Shown piece by piece: positions 44,676 through 56,175 of a stretch of DNA of 64,000 bases (position 1 is its first letter; the number at the start of each line of letters is the position of its first letter). A program made the position numbers and the translations under genes. The stretch comes from Agapetus fuscipes (taxonomy: Eukaryota; Arthropoda; Insecta; Trichoptera; Glossosomatidae): assembly GCA_951799405.1 (NCBI GenBank), contig OX637335.1, positions 16,248,342 to 16,312,341 of the forward strand. Direction: 5' to 3'. Under the pieces are notes generated by a model that was given only the letters and a program-made list of their open reading frames with translations, made no database searches and was not told the DNA's origin.

Positions 44676-44948
44676 ATTTGCGGCAGGAGGCGTGATGAGG
44701 AGACATTCCTGGACTTTATCTCCATATACAAGACGCGACGCCATTCCAGTAACCGACGGGCGCGCACAATGTGGGACGGCTTATATTAAAGCGACAGTGC
44801 GAGAACAGAAAACAATATTAAAGTTAAAAAAACAAAATACAATAAAAACACGTAAGTTTTATAAAAATAAAACTTAAATGGATTGTGTGCTAAAACTGTG
44901 AACATATACCTACGTTTGTTTTGAATTTTTTACAATGATTTTTTTTTT

Positions 44949-45285
44949 ATGAATAAAAATAATACAATTCCAAAGATTTGGTGTGGAAAGATGTGGAAAG
45001 AAATGCGCAGTACAAAGGAGCTCCTGCCTACCATTAAGCAGAGAAAGCTTATGTGCTTCGGTCACATTATGAGAAATGAGAAATACCGTCTCCTTCATCT
45101 TATCATTCAGGGTAAGATTGAGGGGAGAAGATCTCAGGGACGCCGAAGGACATCGTGGCTGAAGAACCTGCGACAGTGGTTCGGCAGAAGCACCAAGGCC
45201 CTGTTTCGAGCCGCAGTATCTAAAATCAAAATCGCTATGATGATCGCCGATCTTCGTTAGAAGTGGCACAAAAAGAAGAAGAAAG
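44949..45285 (+). mobile_element. LINE-D 3' end (RT C-terminus)
   Basis: The frame 44949-45260 reads ELLPTIKQRKLMCFGHIMRN, LIIQGKIEGRRSQGRRRTSW and LKNLRQWFGRS...KIAMMIADLR, the end of an RTE/Rex-type non-LTR polyprotein, followed by AAGTGGCACAAAAAGAAGAA. 5'-truncated. A sister fragment is at 39790. Confidence 0.8.
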
Positions 45286-45985
45286 ATTTGGTGTTTCACA
45301 CAGTCCTGTTTTTTAAATAATAAATCACTAAAAATCAGCTTGAATTTCGTATTTAACAATCTATTTAATAGTTTATGATTCAAACGCTTTTTCGCCTCAA
45401 GAAGATATCTTCAGGATTCAGGCTTCATCTTTGTTTTATCTAACACTTGAATACTAGGGTACAGCTTCTCTTTAACTGATTGTGTACAAAATAAACCCAA
45501 AAAGTGACTCTTGGCAAAAAAAAAGATTTTCTATCTTAATTTATAAAAATGAGCTTTAAATAATAATAATTGGCCAATTTGTATATAGCTCCGTTTAGTG
45601 GCACTAGCCACCCCAAGGGCGCACAAATTTACTGCTGAAAATCTAGGTAATTTCATCTTTGAATCCTGAAAATGCCTCCATGGTTAAAGACGCGTTTGTA
45701 TAATATGTTTTTTAATGAAATGTTAAAATTTAAATTGAAAATGTGTTCTTGTAAAAACTATCTAAAAATAATAAATAAAGCATCTGTAAAAAGCTACGTC
45801 CGCTATCTTGAAAGTGATTGATGGAGCATGGCCTTGTTTGAGTACAGATTTATTTTTATTTTGTAAAATTAGTGGTTACGAAGGCATGAATGTTTTTGAC
45901 AATACTGTAAAAATAAAAACTAAAAAAGAATAATTTATGTTAAAAAAAATTAGGAACTGTTGATTGAATTGAATTTGAAAGCGAC
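45286..45985. other. Intergenic/intronic DNA, no gene seen
   Basis: AT-rich with no recognised coding, RNA or repeat feature. Confidence 0.45.
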
Positions 45986-46231
45986 TTAATCTAATATAAT
46001 CTAATTTAAGTTGCAAATATGTGTTACATTGGAGATTCACATTACATACATTTTCATAACCAGACACGTACAAGATCGCGCTTGCACATGCCGCATGTGA
46101 ACCTACAACATAAAAACCAAATCTCAAATGGACATACACCCTGCAACTCTTGCCGTCCTTTCCTGAGACAGGGGTGACATTGGCAAAGTAAACTATTTTT
46201 ACAGCATGGGTGGTCAGCCGCATACCAACCA
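45986..46231 (-). mobile_element. LINE-A 3' tail copy
   Basis: Minus copy from CTTAATCTAATATAATCTAA to CATGGGTGGTCAGCCGCATA. Confidence 0.88.
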
Positions 46232-46454
46232 ACAACGGTCAGACTTAAAATAGGAGACATTCTAAAAAAGTGATACCATAAACTGTAACTGATTTTTTTG
46301 TGATTTAAAATTGTGAATAAATATCAAATATGATTATAAAACGTATTGTCATTTTTTAAATGTTTGATTGCGGGTTAAATAAATTAAAATTAAAAAAAAT
46401 ACGTCCAGTTCTGGAAAAATGTTAAGTGAAAATTTGTAAAGTGAACATTATTAG

Positions 46455-46655
46455 ACTTAAATGTTGAAATGAGGCTGACCACCTCTCATACTGTAAAAAA
46501 TGGTTCACTTTGAAGGCCGACAAAATTTGAAGGGGTTATGTTCATTTGAGGTTTAGATTATATTTGTAAGTATACCTACATACAGCATTTTGTGAGCGTG
46601 AACTTACTCGTGTCTATTAACAATGCATTTATCTTTGCAATTTAGATTAAAGAAA
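46455..46655 (+). mobile_element. LINE-A 3' tail copy, internally deleted
   Basis: ATGTTGAAATGAGGCTGACC at the start, the middle GCCAATGTCACC block deleted, ending ATCTTTGCAATTTAGATTAA. Confidence 0.75.
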
Positions 46656-47571
46656 ATGTAAAGATTGGTCAACAACTGAAATAATTCTCATATACGAATA
46701 TACGTTTATACATTTATTTAGAAACTGTCGATTACTGCGCGTACTATTCAGCGTTTTTTTTTTAAATCTACTAAATCCTGCTCCTACTGTCAAAACCAGT
46801 TTTTCATACCTAAAAATATTTTAATTTCAGTTATTTGCCTCAGCATACAAAAAAAATGTCATACTTTGTTTCAAATTGAAAACGTTGGTACTTACTGCCT
46901 TATTTTAATCAACTATTCATATTATTAGAGTTAATGGGGGCAAGTTTGCCCTTGTACCATTTGGGGATCAAATATCTTACATGTATTTCTACGTATGAGT
47001 TGCAAAGAACCAAAGACGGCAATCTAAGGTTTAATTAAAAGATGAGATAAATATATGGAAATGATAAGAAAATCATTTCCTGTGTTTCTATGTATTTGTC
47101 TAATTTATAAAAAACACCTAGGTTGCCGGCTTTGATTTTATACGGCTCATATGTACAAGTTTTACATATAAGAGAAAGGGAAAACGTTAGGACTCTGAAT
47201 CCTGAGTTTCAAAACATACATTCAAATTCCATGTGTCTAAAATGTATGGAAACTGAAAATAAGCATCTAGTGAGCGTTTTGGTTTGCTCAATTTTTTTTG
47301 TGAAACGCTAGGGCTTAGTTGAATACTAGGGTCAGATCTTAGGCCAGGAAGCTCAAGGTGGATCACAGAAAGCGCCGAGGGTTTACGAGGGACACAACTC
47401 ATTTTTAATTAAATGAATTAAACCTTCCTTCCCCCGTAAGGTTAATGTTATGTAATGTTTGTTAATAATATTATCATGATTCATTATGAAAGATGAAATA
47501 GTCGTTAAACTAGAAACGAAGGGTATGAAATATATTGTAATGTTAGTAAGAAGGTTCAATTTAATAATAAC
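46656..47571. other. Intergenic/intronic DNA with a dispersed repeat
   Basis: 47180-47345 (ATGTATGGAAACTGAAAATA, CATCTAGTGAGCG, GTGAAACGCTAGGGC) belongs to a dispersed repeat with a CACTAGAGGCGCTGTTTTAG-type core, seen again at 53735-53825, 62800-62870 and 63070-63100. No gene seen. Confidence 0.45.
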
Positions 47572-47897
47572 TGCGGTTTATTTATTTTACACAATTTATT
47601 TGGTTCAGAGTTACATTTAAATTGTTACGGTTGATGGATTTCTGATTTGGTAGGGAATTGCAGTCTTTAATTTAAACTAAAAATAAAGATAATTCTCCAA
47701 ACATGGAAAATTTCTACATACCACTTTGCTAGGTTTTACTAGAACATTCGAATCAACACTCAATTAATCTCGAACAAATACAAATTTTATCACAAATAAG
47801 CTACCTAAGCGTCTACTTATTTCTAGAAAGACTTATATTATTACACTAACACAGACTAACCACACACAACTACACCATATCCTGCACATTCGTAACA
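47572..47897 (-). mobile_element. Solo LTR, inverted sister of the 39198 copy
   Basis: Minus strand starts TGTTACGAATGTGCAGGATA, shares TAGTGTAATAATATAAGTC, TTCTAGAAATAAGTAGACGC and GAATGTTCTAG with the other LTR, and ends AAACCGCA after AATAAATAAA. Confidence 0.65.
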
Positions 47898-47942
47898 ATA
47901 TTGTGACGTTTTTAGGTTTTTCAGTTTAAAAAAATAAATAAG

Positions 47943-48235
47943 GTTCCTTGACTTGAGTTGGCACTGAGGCTTACCACCCATACTGTAAAAACTGAGTCAT
48001 TTTGCCAATGAAAAATATTATGACTGAAAGAAGTCCATGAAATAGTTGAAAAATGTGGCAGCAGTCGAAGGTTTATTCTCAATTTGGGTTAAGTGTCCCA
48101 CTTCATATGCAGCATGTGTAAACGCTGTGGTATGCATTGAATTTTAAACATAAATGTTAAAAAAATGTAGACACTCTCGCAACCACAGATCACGGAATAT
48201 ATACTCGCAACTTAGATTAAAAATTATAGTTCATC
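47943..48235 (+). mobile_element. LINE-A 3' tail copy, strongly diverged
   Basis: TTCCTTGACTTGAGTTGGCA, TACCACCCATACTGTAAAAA, AGCATGTGTAAACGC and the end CTCGCAACTTAGATTAAAAA. Confidence 0.65.
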
Positions 48236-48254
48236 ATTGAATCCTGTTGTGTTG

Positions 48255-48575
48255 AAGAAAATCAACTTAAAGATGTGAAATGTTTGAACTTTACTTGAAT
48301 TCACGAATATGTTAACGGTATAAAAAAGAAAATCACCTTAAAATATTTAAATAAGATGTCAAATGTCTAACTGTACCTGCTTGAATTCACAAATATGTTG
48401 ACGGTATATAAAAGAAAATCAACTTAAAATATCTAAATAAGATGTAAAATATTTGAACTCTACTTGAATTCACGAATATGTTAACGGTATATAAAACAAA
48501 ATCACCTTAAAATAGTTAAATAAGATGTAAAATATTTGAACTTTACTTGAATTCACGAATATGTTAACGGGTAAT
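48255..48575. repeat. Tandem repeat, about 85-bp unit, nearly 4 copies
   Basis: Each unit carries CTTGAATTCACGAATATGTT, AACGGTATATAAAA and AAATCAACTTAAAATAT with scattered changes. Confidence 0.9.
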
Positions 48576-49947
48576 AGGTAAAATAAAATATAGTACCTAA
48601 CCAAGGAGAGTTATTTCGCTAATGTGACGCGAACACGTTTTAATCACGAGTAAAAGCTTCTTTGTATCCAAAACGTTCAATTCTACGGACTTTTTCGTGA
48701 CATTATAAACGTAATCTTGCAAGACATTCACAGTGAGGAGAAGAAGTTGCTTAGGGAGCGGGGCATGACATCAAAATAATTAAATATCTAGTCGCACCAC
48801 TGGGCGACATAATCCCAGCTCTGATTATAGGTAAATTAATTAAGGGGATGCTTTTGTTGTGCCGTCTCCAGGAACTCAGTTTCCCCAAGAAAACGCCAAC
48901 ACGAAGCGTGCAAAGGGATTTGAGAAATGGACGTTAATTTATTAATAACATTACCTCCTTTAGTCTTTTTAATTAGAACAATATTAAGGCTATAATTTTT
49001 CCTGTTTGTTTGAGAGAAATCTTTAAATTATTGGAGGAGCTTTGCGAGCAAGGGATGCGAAGGAGAGGAAGGGATGGAAAGAAGATAGAAGGAGAGCAAG
49101 GGGCTATAAGGGTGGAAGGAAAATTAAGAAAATTCATTCAAATGGAAAGTGTTAATTTGCGCGCGAAACTTTTAACTAAACAAGAAAATACTTTTTTAAG
49201 TAATTTAATACGATGGAGGATAAGGAATATTTTTATGATAATAAAGAAAGTTTGTGAAAAACTTTTGTAACGAGGGGAATAATAATACTGTTAATGACTA
49301 TTGATTGCTGGAATCAGGAGATGAAATTAAAAGGATTGTTTTCCTAAGTAGTCAGATAACAAAATCAAAAGTTTTCGTTTTTTTTTATGAAAGGTTGCTT
49401 GTAAATTCCACGTTTATTTTTGAAGACGAAAGATATTTGGTCTTGTTTTCAAATTTTAATGAAGTTTATTTTTGATTCGTCATTGGGATCAACTGGAGAG
49501 GAAATTAACGGATGGTTAAATAGGCAAGGAGGTCAAAAGGTGTGGATTGTACATGTCTGATTTTAATTTCTTGTTTTCATATTGGTGATAGTGTCATCTC
49601 GTTAAAGGCCAGATCAAGAAGCTTGAATTACTAAGTAAATATAGATAGTAAATATTAGATTTCTAACCTTTTTTCTTGGCGGGCAAACGCCACACTTGAG
49701 TGGCGTTTGCCCGCCACACAAAACAAAATATTGGTTTGTTTTTTTCATAGCAACCCAGCCGTTTTACATAATTTTTTATTCTACGTCCATTTATGCGCGG
49801 ACTTCATTATTTATAAACCTTACGAAATGCTTACATCAGTTTGAACTTCACGACATAAAATGTTTCGCCCATCAGGCGCTAGATGTCCCACATTTAAATT
49901 AGTGTTTGATGACAACTTGTTTTTTTGAGTTAGATCATTTCAGCATC
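48576..49947. other. Intergenic/intronic DNA, no gene seen
   Basis: An 86-codon plus frame at 49010-49270 (starts MREIFKLLEELCEQGMRRRG) is charged and helix-like but unrecognised. A perfect 14-nt palindrome GAGTGGCGTTTGCC / GGCGGGCAAACGCCACAC-type inverted repeat sits at 49679-49718. Otherwise nothing seen. Confidence 0.45.
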
Positions 49948-50157
49948 ATTCCTTGACTTATAGGTTAGTATGATAATGTCACCCCTGTTTCAGGGAAGGT
50001 CGGCTAGAGTTACAAGGCTTATGTTCACTTGAGATTGGGTTTTATATTGTAGGTTCACATGTGGCATGTTTAAGCACGAACTTATACGTGTCTGCATGTG
50101 GGAATACATTGAATATAAATCTTAAATGTAATATATCTTTGAAACTTAGATTATATA
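49948..50157 (+). mobile_element. LINE-A 3' tail copy
   Basis: ATTCCTTGACTTATAGGTTA, an internal deletion of the GCTGACCACC block, TGTCACCCCTGTTTCAGGGA, ending TTTGAAACTTAGATTATATA. Confidence 0.8.
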
Positions 50158-50164
50158 TAGACCA

Positions 50165-50229
50165 TGGTCTATCCGCAGCTTTTTAACCTTCCGACGTTTC
50201 GTTTTCTTGAGCAGAAAGCATTCTCAAGG
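50165..50229 (-). other. Hammerhead-like hairpin motif 5, with CATGGTCTA box
   Basis: Minus strand: TTGAGAA, T, stem GCTTTCT/AGAAAAC with one mismatch, GAAACGTCGG, then about 25 nt to CATGGTCTA. Same order as motif 3. Confidence 0.45.
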
Positions 50230-50408
50230 CTAGTTATCAAAACGACGTGGTCTCGCCTTGAGAAAACGCAAAAACTAGTTTTCATATGAAACTGAAGGTT
50301 TACAACCTTATTAATTTTATTGTTTGACTCGCGGAAATCCTTCAGTTTAAAATTGCCATGTATAACGTATTTTTTCTTAGGAAGCTGTCTTCACACATTT
50401 TCATAGTA

Positions 50409-50543
50409 CAGGGTGCTCCATTCTGAACCCAACATTAATATGAGCGTTATATGTTAAGAGCTCGCAATTACCTCTTCAGAGCAGCAATATATTTTTAGGA
50501 GCACGCCTCCTTTCAAAGGGCCTTAAATAACTAGCACACCCTG
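50409..50543. mobile_element. MITE with CAGGGTG ends and TA duplication
   Basis: Begins TA|CAGGGTGCTCC and ends AGCACACCCTG|TA. It is 135 bp; TA target use suggests the Tc1/mariner group. Confidence 0.65.
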
Positions 50544-50679
50544 TACTAGAAGAGGTCCCAACATACGGTCATTCATGCACTAAAAAAATAGCTCTTTGAA
50601 TTCAATGATGCATTACTTAATTCTACTTTAATTGTTTTCAGGCTGTCATGACAGGCTTCAGATGCTTGATATTGTTTTT

Positions 50680-51195
50680 TATAGTCTTGACCATTGAGTA
50701 ATAACAAAGGGCAGCGGAAACTAACATACTGAATTGATATATACTTGCTACCACTTGCGTTTCTCTCCTGTCAAACGTTGCAGTGGTACCCCCAATGTAC
50801 GGCGGCAACCATTACAAATATTACGCATTAAATATCACAATAGTTATAATGAAATGAGTGATAAGGTTAAAATATGAATAAACACCTTAACAATATGAAA
50901 TATTGAAACCAATTTTGGCGATTACAATATTTATAACGCTTGTTATCTTTCAACTCAAGCTATTTTCGGTCTAGTCGGCAGCCATTATTTGCAATGGTAC
51001 CAACATTCAAGATTTTTTTTTTCGTTTTACCGAGTTTTTTGTACACATGGAAATGCAACTGTAAAGTTCTTTGTTCTCTTTCTTACTAATGACCATTTTC
51101 GTAAGTAAGTTGTGACTGATATATATATATCTATTTTCGTTACAATAATTTCTAGTCCACAGATATTATAAGTCAATGGTCTTGACCGTGGCATA
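50680..51195. mobile_element. Possible inverted-repeat element
   Basis: GTCTTGACCATTGAGTAATA at the left and, inverted from the right end, GTCAAGACCATTGACTTATA. GCAGTGGTACC-type and GGCAGCCATTATTTGCAATG-type sequences inside are also partly inverted. About 515 bp; boundaries uncertain. Confidence 0.4.
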
Positions 51196-51335
51196 CTTTA
51201 TTTTTGTAATTTTACTTTTTGTAATTATTGTAATTGTAGTTTTTTTTTGTGTATTTTTGTAACATTATATATTCACACTCAAAACTCATATCAAATGCAT
51301 ACCCACCAACAGACATGACAATTGTGTCTATATAA

Positions 51336-53384
51336 TAATCTATAATCTAAGTTGCAAGGATATATTCATTTAAAGCTCTCAGATGTATGCCCACAAACCA
51401 ACAAGTGTAGTTCGCGCTTACAAATGCTGAATGTGTACTTACAAATAAAATCCAAACCTCAAATGAACATAAGCCCCACAACTTTTGCCGACCTTCCCTG
51501 AAACAGGGGTGACATTGGCAAAGTGAACCATTTTTTACAGTATGGGTGGTCAGCCTCATACCAACCTATAAGTCAAGGAATATGAATAATAAATTACATT
51601 TAAATATAAAAAAGAACAAAACCTTACAAAGAAATCTATACAAAAAAAGTCAAAAATTTCCTATGCAAAAAATGTAGCAAATGAATACACCAACATTAGA
51701 AATCAACATTGCAGATTAGCCGCCACTTCTTCCTGTCCTTGCATACTTCTTTCATTTCATCCAGAGTCATAACCTTTTTCATACAAGTCCTCCTTTTATT
51801 ATGACTCTGGATATCCCAGCCATTCGCTATTTCAGAGATTTGATCCTTCCATACTTTTCTCGGTCTTCCTCTACCACGACATCCATCTATTCTAGCAACA
51901 TATACTTTCTTCGTCAATCTTTCATCACTCATTCTCTCCAAATGCCCGAACCATCTTAACATACTTCTTTTAATCTTCACTTTCACACTTTCCCTTACAC
52001 CACATTCTTCTCTTACAAAATCATTCCTCACCCTGTCACTTCGTTTTTTCCCAATCATGCTTCTTAGATAGTCCATTTCTACTGTATGGACTTTACTAAT
52101 TTCCCTTTCACTCACCGTCCAGGCTTCACTTCCATACATCAAGGTTGGCACTAGTATACCACCGTGCACCGCCAATCTAACATTTTTTGAGAGATTTTGG
52201 TTCCTGGCGATGCAAGCGGTCGCACCCAGTACACACCTGCCTTTCATTATTCTTCTTTCAAATTCACCGGCCATTCTTCAATCTTTTTCAAACTTACTTC
52301 CCAAATATACAAACTCATTTACGACATCAACATTCATTCCATTAATTTTAAATTCATAATTCATATTTTCATCATCTCTTTCAAAAATCAAAACTTTCGT
52401 CTTTCTTGCATTCAACTTCAAATTATTACCTTTCAAAGCTTCGTTCAATCTAGAGAGCATCATTTGCAATTCCACTGCTGAATCAGATACAAGGACTGCA
52501 TCATCCGCATACAGTAGAACGCTTACTTTGCTCTCTCCTATCATTAATCCACAACCATCAAGTCTAGCATCTCGAACACACTTGTCCATGACTATGTTAA
52601 ATAGCCATGGGCTCATCACACATCCTTGCCTTACACCCTTAAAAACTTCAAACCATTCACTATACTCACCATCAATACGAATGCAAGCCATACTATTCTC
52701 ATAGTTCGCATGCACCGCATTGAGTAGAGCTCCATTCACTCCGTATGCTTTCAAAACATCCCACAACATACCTCTGTCCACTGAGTCAAAAGCCTTTTCC
52801 AGATCCACAAAGGCCGTGAATAGTTTCCCCCTCACCGACAATTGTTTTTCAACAATTTGTCGTAGAGTGAAAATCTGATCAACACAGCCTCTACCGGCCA
52901 TAAAGCCGGACTGTATATCGGAAACCCTTTTGCTAGTAGTCAGAATCACATTTTTTATAATCACCTTACAGAAGACTTTTCCTGGTATACTGAGTAGACT
53001 GATTGGTCTGAAGTTCTGACAGTCTTTTTTGTCCCCTTTACCTTTGTAAATGGGAACAATGACTGCCTTCCTCCAATCCATCGGTACCACTCCTGCATTC
53101 ACACAAAGCTTACATAATTCAAACATCCAATCTATCACACATTCACCTCCTGCTTTCAACATTTCACCATTTATACCATCAAACCCAGCAGACTTCCCAT
53201 TCTTCAGACGTGAAATAGACACTTTCATTTCTTCTTTCATAATATTCAATTCATTCGCTTCATCTATCTGTTCATAAATTCTTCTTTCACCCTGGCCAAA
53301 AATTTCTTGAAAATAGTTCTTCCATCTCTTGCATACTTCTTCATTCTCCCATACCATCTCACCGGCAGCACTTTTTTTGGTGTA
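51336..53384 (-). mobile_element. LINE-A, RTE-like non-LTR retrotransposon, 5'-truncated
   Basis: The best copy of the family. Minus frame 53399-52278 encodes 373 residues of reverse transcriptase: FRPISLLSIPGKV at about 130, FTAFVDLEKAFDSV at about 194-207 with the first catalytic Asp, VRQGCVMSPWLFN at about 256, and the YADD box at 297-300. A single TGA (52278-52280) follows, then the same frame continues from 52277 to 51696 with the C-terminus (LMYGSEAWTV, LRWFGHLERM, GRGRPRKVW). So one base change separates it from an intact C-terminal ORF. The endonuclease part and 5' end are missing. The 3' UTR is the dispersed 250-bp tail. It is inserted against an older tail at 53385. Clade (RTE/Proto2-like) is from motif recognition. 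Confidence 0.9.
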
Positions 53385-53520
53385 AGTTCGCGATTTCAAA
53401 TGCTGAACGAGTACTTACAAATTAAAACCAAACCTCAAATAAGCTTAAACCCTGCAATTTTTGCCGACCTTCCCTGAAGCAGGGGAGACATTATCTAAGT
53501 GAACCATTTTTTACAGTATG
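53385..53520 (-). mobile_element. Partial LINE-A tail at the 5' border of the LINE
   Basis: AAGTTCGCGATTTCAAATGC to ATTTTTTACAGTATG: the inner part of another LINE-A tail, truncated at the point where the 51336-53384 element starts. Confidence 0.75.
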
Positions 53521-55037
53521 TGAATGATGGTGACTTTTTGCAATTTCAAACATACAACAATGACACGCATGCACGACAACCTGCAGAAGGAATGAAGGGT
53601 CGGTACAATATTTTCCACTAGCTTTACAGAACTAAAGGCGGCAAAATGAGGATTTATTTTTATGTGCTGCGGTGAGTACAAGTGTGGCACATCCCTGACA
53701 ACATTCACGCTTCAACTAGACCATAGAGTTTCCCAAAAAATGCATGAAAACCAAAAGAGAGCCTCTGGTTATCGTTTTAGTTTCTATATTTTTTTGGTAA
53801 ACGCTACAACTGAGTTTTACTTGACAACAGGGTTTACATATAAATCAACAAGCTCATCGCTTTTACACATGTGTGTACATCATCTATGAGAATTTATATT
53901 GTCGTTATGGGTCATAGACAGACTAAAAAATTGTGTGAAACAAAAATGTGGAAGTAAATACATCTTCAAGAATTGTCCTGTTAGGGTATTTATTGTGTCG
54001 ATCGTATAGTTTTCTTTGCGATACTTACCGAAAAGGAGTTTTTTTGAAAATGTATTTTTTTGTGTTTAAAACTAGCGGAATCCCGAGTGTTTCACTACGC
54101 CATTTTGGCATGTGGAACTATTGTTTTTAAGGGAGGCAGCTTCACGAAAAAACCGAGCGAGTCTTTTTTGTTTGTAATCTGATCGACATGAAAGTTCTAC
54201 GATCCATTTGATAAACTACACGTTTTCTTAATTACAAATCTTAAAAACATTTAAGCCAGGCGTTAGCAAACATTCTATATAAGAAGAAAATATAATCCGG
54301 ATTTTTTTAATGTAACGTCATCCTTTTGCACTTTCTACAATTTTTAACATTTTCCGATAGAAATAACGTCACTTTTTATTATTTCGTCAAAGCGAAATAG
54401 CTTAATATAATAAACATAATTAAAAAAACAATGTTTTAGTAGCTTCCTCCCTTAGACTATATTGCAGTTGTAGAAAAGAGGTTTTTTTTTTAAAACGGGA
54501 CTTTTTGGTGCAAACAAGACATTTTTGTGCAACAACTGGACATTGCAAAAATTTCAGGACACTGGGGAAAGCGGCACATAAGGACTGAAAGTGTATTCAA
54601 AGCTTCCACCGTGTATATTATTAATTTGTTCATTAACGTTATTCACATTATTTTGGCGGGTTTCGGACCTTTAAATTAGCTTGTCTCTAGCCTCTGAGGT
54701 CCGCTCATTGCCCTCAAACCTTCTGCGAAACCTCCTCCCCCCCCCTTCTACCCCCGGCAGATTAATGCCACCCTTCGTCGTTATTTTGGGGGAAATATTT
54801 TAAATTAAGAGCTAAATGCCACTTTGCGGTTTCCGTCTTGTACCAGGCATTGTTCTGTATACAAAATATAAAACAATTCTTAATCTCCCCTCGATTGCGT
54901 AAATCAAAAATGTATGAAATCTTAAACTCTTACTAACAGCAGGACTAGAGTTTTCAAAATTGATTTTTTATTCTGTATTTTTTGATGTTTATATATATCA
55001 TTATTTGTGATTTTTACTTTTTTATTTGTTGTGTATA
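53521..55037. other. Intergenic/intronic DNA, no gene seen
   Basis: AT-rich, with the dispersed CACTAG-type repeat piece at 53735-53825 and a C-rich run (CCTCCCCCCCCCC) near 54730. No recognised gene. Confidence 0.45.
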
Positions 55038-55190
55038 TTCCTTGACTTATGGGTTGGTATGTGGTTGACCACCCATGCTTTAGAAAATGGTTCACTTTGC
55101 CAATGTCACCCTTGTTTCAGGGAAGGGCGGCAAGGTTTGAAGGGTTCATGTTCATTTGCATTTACGTTTACTTATACATGTGAATTTTTT
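55038..55190 (+). mobile_element. LINE-A 3' tail copy, truncated
   Basis: ATTCCTTGACTTATGGGTTG to AGGGTTCATGTTCATTTGCA, then breaks off. A further RT-type piece (TCCGTCCACGCCTCACTTCC) near 55265-55370 is an unrelated minus fragment of the GSEAWT block. Confidence 0.75.
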
Positions 55191-55419
55191 ACAAGTAGTT
55201 TCTTTAAACAAAATCATTTCAACCGTTGGTACATTTTGTATTCAATTCGATTTGTTTTCAGCTTCCGTCCACGCCTCACTTCCGCACATCAGAGCCGATA
55301 ACAATATGCCATTGTGTACAGCCAGTCTTTTAAAAGTATCAATCTTATTCCGGAAATTGAATTCGTAAAAACGAGATAAGATAATCCATCGATAATCCGG
55401 GAATTTGGGGCAAGGTTAC

Positions 55420-55634
55420 CTAGGGTATCTCGTCATTATCTCATCTCGTTTATTTTCCATGTACCTGAAATATCTTATCATTATCTCATTTTGTACTTTT
55501 TTTATGAACTTGAAATATCTCGGCATTATCTTATTTTGTATATACTTGAAATATCTCGTCATTATCTTAACTCGTATATATTACATGCACCTGAAGTATC
55601 TCGTCGCTATCTTAACTTGTATATTTTGCATTTA
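55420..55634. repeat. Minisatellite, about 50-60 bp unit
   Basis: Units contain CTTGAAATATCTCGTCATTA followed by TCT(T/C)A and GTATATATT. The array is cut by the pogo-like element; a last unit (GAGATACCTCGCCATTATCT, TTTGCATGTAG) resumes at 57118-57165. Confidence 0.8.
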
Positions 55635-56038
55635 CAGTAGCACCTCGATTATCCGAGGTCGTGATTGTCCGAGCTTCAAAACCGTCAATGAAGAATTTTT
55701 TTTTTTTAGAATTTTTGCCAATCGGAAGCTTTACTCTTTTAGCTTACGAGGAGACAAAAAATAAAGCAATGCCTGAAGGTATTTACCTCGTGTCAAAATG
55801 TAAAGACATTTCTGCAAAAAAATGCACCCGATTTCGTTACTCATATTATTGCGGTTTTTTTAAGTCTGAGTTGGTTATTCATACTTTGATTATATCTACA
55901 GTATTGCTTACATTACTGAGCATTTAAATAGAAAATAAATAAAACACTAAGTTTTCCTCCCTCCCTCCCCCATACCCTCACACAATGACACCCTCTAAAA
56001 TGATTCCGTACTAAGCCATTTAGTATTAATTGAACCAC

Positions 56039-56075
56039 CTGACGATGCAAACGGATGTTTGCGAAACCGGTTGTG
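56039..56075 (+). other. Hammerhead-like hairpin motif 6
   Basis: CTGACGA, T, stem GCAAAC/GTTTGC with a 4-nt loop GGAT, GAAACC, then GGTTGTGGTA, which can fold ACC/GGT as a short stem III followed by A. It is the best match to the hammerhead core in the window, except for one extra base before the stem and no obvious stem I. Confidence 0.5.
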
Positions 56076-56175
56076 GTATAAAAATAAATATACTCACGTT
56101 ATCGAAAACAAAGCTGTTTTTTTTTATCACTAAGTTTTTCTTTACGAGTTGATTTATTTTCTCGAGCGCTTTCGA

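Noticed and set aside
44119..44767. His/Phe/Ser-rich ORFs on the minus strand
   Set aside because: Translation of the minisatellite, not proteins.
49679..49718. Short perfect palindrome around GTTTGCCCGCCA as a terminator
   Set aside because: There is no gene next to it and RNA polymerase II does not use such hairpins; left as an unexplained palindrome.
52197..53277. Plus-strand ORFs of 94 and 75 codons
   Set aside because: Antisense shadows of the LINE-A reverse transcriptase.
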